A DNA stretch of 18,069 nucleotides from JAXDLK01 sp034666665 (GTDB taxonomy: Bacteria; Desulfobacterota; Binatia; JACPRU01). Positions 14,836-18,069 of the stretch are shown one piece after another; position 1 is the first letter of the stretch, and each line of letters begins with the position of its first letter. The position numbers and the translations under genes are program-made. The notes beneath the pieces are model-generated. The model saw only the letters and a list, made by a program, of their open reading frames with translations. It had not been told where the DNA came from and did no database searches. Location: positions 1 to 18,069 of the forward strand of contig JAXDLK010000243.1 of assembly GCA_034666665.1 (NCBI GenBank). The letters are read 5' to 3'.

Positions 14836-15594
14836 TCACGGCACGAGGAGCTGTTGGAGCGTCGTCCGGAGGGTGCCGGCGTCGAGGTCGCGCGTGATCT
14901 TGCCCTCGCGCACGAGCGAGATCTTGCCTTCTTCCTCCGAGACCACGATCACCACGGCGTCGGTCTCCTCGGTGAGACCGATCGCCGCGCGGTGCCGCGT
15001 GCCGAGCGTTTTCGAGACGTTGGGATTCGACGTGAGCGGCAGGAAGCAGCCCGCGGCCGTGATCCGGCCGCGCTGCACGATGAGCGCGCCGTCGTGGATC
15101 GGCGAAGCGGTGAGAAAGATGCTCTGCACCAGCTCGCGGCCGACGCTCGCATCGAGCCGCGTACCGACCTCGATGTACTCGTTCAGGCCGACGTCCCGCT
15201 CGATCACCACCAGCGCACCGATTCGCCGCGCCGCGAGCGCGATCGCCGCGCGCACCAACTCCTCGAGCAGCTGCCCGTGGGCCATGCGCTCCTGCGCGCT
15301 GCGAAACGTCGGCCCGGAGCCCACCTGCGTGAGCGCCCGGCGGATGTCGTTCTGAAAGATCACGACCACGACGAGGATCATCGACGCGAGGAAATTGTCC
15401 AGGACCCAATTCAGTGTGTAGAGCTCGAAGTACTGCGAGCCGAGGTAGGTTCCGAAGACGATGATCAGCCCGATCAGCATCTGCGCCGCGCGCGTGCCGC
15501 GGATCATCTTGATCACCTGGTAGGTGACGAAGGCGATGATCGCGATGTCGAGGAGGTCCTGCCAGCGGACTGCCCACAGGAGGTCGAAGATCAT
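14836..15594 (-). CDS. cdaA: Membrane diadenylate cyclase CdaA (c-di-AMP synthase)
   Basis: CdaA condenses two ATP into cyclic di-AMP, a messenger tied in many bacteria to osmotic balance, potassium transport and cell-wall homeostasis. The 252-residue protein has three N-terminal membrane segments (about 11-30, 36-54 and 65-80), then a short coiled stretch and a DAC domain (about 100-250). The catalytic motifs are intact: DGA (168-170) within SPIHDGALIV, and RHR (200-202) within LGTRHRAAIGL. Length and layout match the CdaA/DacA class. ATG at 15594 overlaps the folP stop as ATGA. Its partner cdaR and glmM follow directly. No c-di-AMP phosphodiesterase or receptor is in the window. Confidence 0.96.
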   Translation of the reverse strand: MIFDLLWAVRWQDLLDIAIIAFVTYQVIKMIRGTRAAQMLIGLIIVFGTYLGSQYFELYTLNWVLDNFLASMILVVVVIFQNDIRRALTQVGSGPTFRSAQERMAHGQLLEELVRAAIALAARRIGALVVIERDVGLNEYIEVGTRLDASVGRELVQSIFLTASPIHDGALIVQRGRITAAGCFLPLTSNPNVSKTLGTRHRAAIGLTEETDAVVIVVSEEEGKISLVREGKITRDLDAGTLRTTLQQLLVP

Positions 15595-16499
15595 CGGGCG
15601 GCCCAGATCGCGCCGGCGACGCGGAGCGCGCGCGCGAACGGCGCCACGTCGTGCACCCGGACGATGCTCGCGCCGTTCTGAACCGCGAGGAGCGAGGCGG
15701 CGACGGTGGCCTCGACCCGCTCCTCGAGCGGTACGCCGAGGAGGCGCCCGAGAAACGACTTGCGCGACACCCCGACGACGATCGGCACACCGAGGGTCGC
15801 CAGCTCGTCCAGATGTGCGAGCAGCGTGAGGTTGTGCCGGAGATTCTTCGCGAAGCCGATCCCGGGATCGATCGCGATCGCGTCGCGGGAGATGCCGGCG
15901 GTGAGCGCGGCCGTCACCCGGCGCTCGAGATGTCGCTTCACGTCCCGAACGACGTCGCCGTAGCGGGCGAGGCGCTGCATGGTGCGCGGCGTTCCCCGGC
16001 GGTGCATGAGGACGATCGCCTTGCCCGTGCGCGCGACCAGCGGCAGCATCTCCCGGTCGCCGAGACCGGCGCTCACGTCGTTCACCAGCTCGGCGCCCGC
16101 CTCGATCGCCCGGGCGGCGACCTCCGCCTTGGTGGTGTCGACCGAGATCGGTAGCCGGAGCTCCGCGCGTACCGCGCGGATCACCGGCAGCACGCGGCGG
16201 AGCTCCTCTGCGAGGGAGACGCGCGGCGCCCCCGGTCGGGTCGATTCGCCGCCGACGTCGATCAGGTCGGCTCCCTCGTCGGCCATCTGGCGGGCGCGCT
16301 CCACGGCGCGACCCGGGTCGGCGTAGCGGCCGCCGTCGCTGAACGAGTCGGGCGTCACGTTCAGGACGCCCATGATCGCTGCCGGCCGCTTACGAATCGC
16401 AGCCAGCAGACCACACCCGGCTCCGCGGACGTCGAGCTCCCGAGCCCGGGACGAGACGGCGAGTCGAGACCCGTGCCGATTCGCCGCGCGATCGGTCAC
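15591..16499 (-). CDS. folP: Dihydropteroate synthase
   Basis: FolP joins 6-hydroxymethyl-7,8-dihydropterin pyrophosphate with p-aminobenzoate to dihydropteroate in folate synthesis and is the sulfonamide target. The 302-residue TIM-barrel protein has IMGVLNVTPDSFSDGG (42-57), DVGGESTRPGA (81-91), ISVDTTKAEVA (118-128), DPGIGFAK (211-218), GVSRKSFLG (243-251) and RVHDV (281-285). The start used is GTG at 16499, seven bases after the ftsH stop. It gives about 40 residues before the conserved core, longer than in many relatives, so a later non-ATG start is possible. The ftsH-folP-glmM association is widespread; here cdaA and cdaR sit between folP and glmM. Confidence 0.95.
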   Translation of the reverse strand: MTDRAANRHGSRLAVSSRARELDVRGAGCGLLAAIRKRPAAIMGVLNVTPDSFSDGGRYADPGRAVERARQMADEGADLIDVGGESTRPGAPRVSLAEELRRVLPVIRAVRAELRLPISVDTTKAEVAARAIEAGAELVNDVSAGLGDREMLPLVARTGKAIVLMHRRGTPRTMQRLARYGDVVRDVKRHLERRVTAALTAGISRDAIAIDPGIGFAKNLRHNLTLLAHLDELATLGVPIVVGVSRKSFLGRLLGVPLEERVEATVAASLLAVQNGASIVRVHDVAPFARALRVAGAIWAAR

Positions 16500-16506
16500 G
16501 ACGCGA

Positions 16507-18069
<1,563 letters not shown>

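Overview
This is an 18 kb GC-rich bacterial window that reads as ordinary chromosomal core genome, not a mobile island. One outer-membrane receptor gene runs on the + strand at the left end. It converges on a block of 14 genes, all on the - strand, that fills the rest of the window. A TonB-dependent receptor implies a diderm cell. The gene order ftsH-folP-cdaA-cdaR-glmM-pdxJ-nnr-tsaE-lysC-cimA resembles the order I recall from Deltaproteobacteria in the old sense (Geobacter-like Desulfobacterota, Myxococcota and relatives, possibly a candidate phylum such as Binatota). That placement is inference from synteny and base composition; no marker such as 16S rRNA is present.

In transcription order on the - strand, right to left, the genes are: ftsH (membrane AAA+ protease, 5' end cut by the window edge), folP (dihydropteroate synthase), cdaA and cdaR (c-di-AMP synthase and its YbbR-type partner), glmM (phosphoglucosamine mutase), pdxJ (pyridoxine 5'-phosphate synthase), nnr (NAD(P)HX repair), tsaE (t6A tRNA modification), lysC (aspartate kinase), cimA (citramalate synthase), cysE (serine acetyltransferase), mnmA (tRNA 2-thiouridylase), rnc (RNase III) and an AMP-binding acyl-CoA synthetase. 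No gap in this run exceeds 22 bp. Six of the 13 junctions are 4-base ATGA or GTGA stop/start overlaps, so a single long transcript with translational coupling is likely. I see no internal promoter-sized gap.

The block links membrane protein quality control, folate synthesis, c-di-AMP signalling coupled to cell-wall precursor supply, cofactor synthesis and repair, aspartate-family, isoleucine and cysteine synthesis, two tRNA modification functions and RNA processing.

No classical mobile element, CRISPR array, phage gene, toxin-antitoxin pair or recognisable defence system was found. The least explained item is a 171-bp imperfect palindrome at 2335-2505. It fills the convergent intergenic space between the receptor and the acyl-CoA synthetase, has a perfect 8-bp hairpin at its exact centre, and supplies the synthetase stop codon. 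Other points for a second look are an RNase III with Ser at a usually acidic metal-site position, the absence of acpS from its expected place between pdxJ and nnr, and an acyl-CoA synthetase directly after rnc where era often sits.
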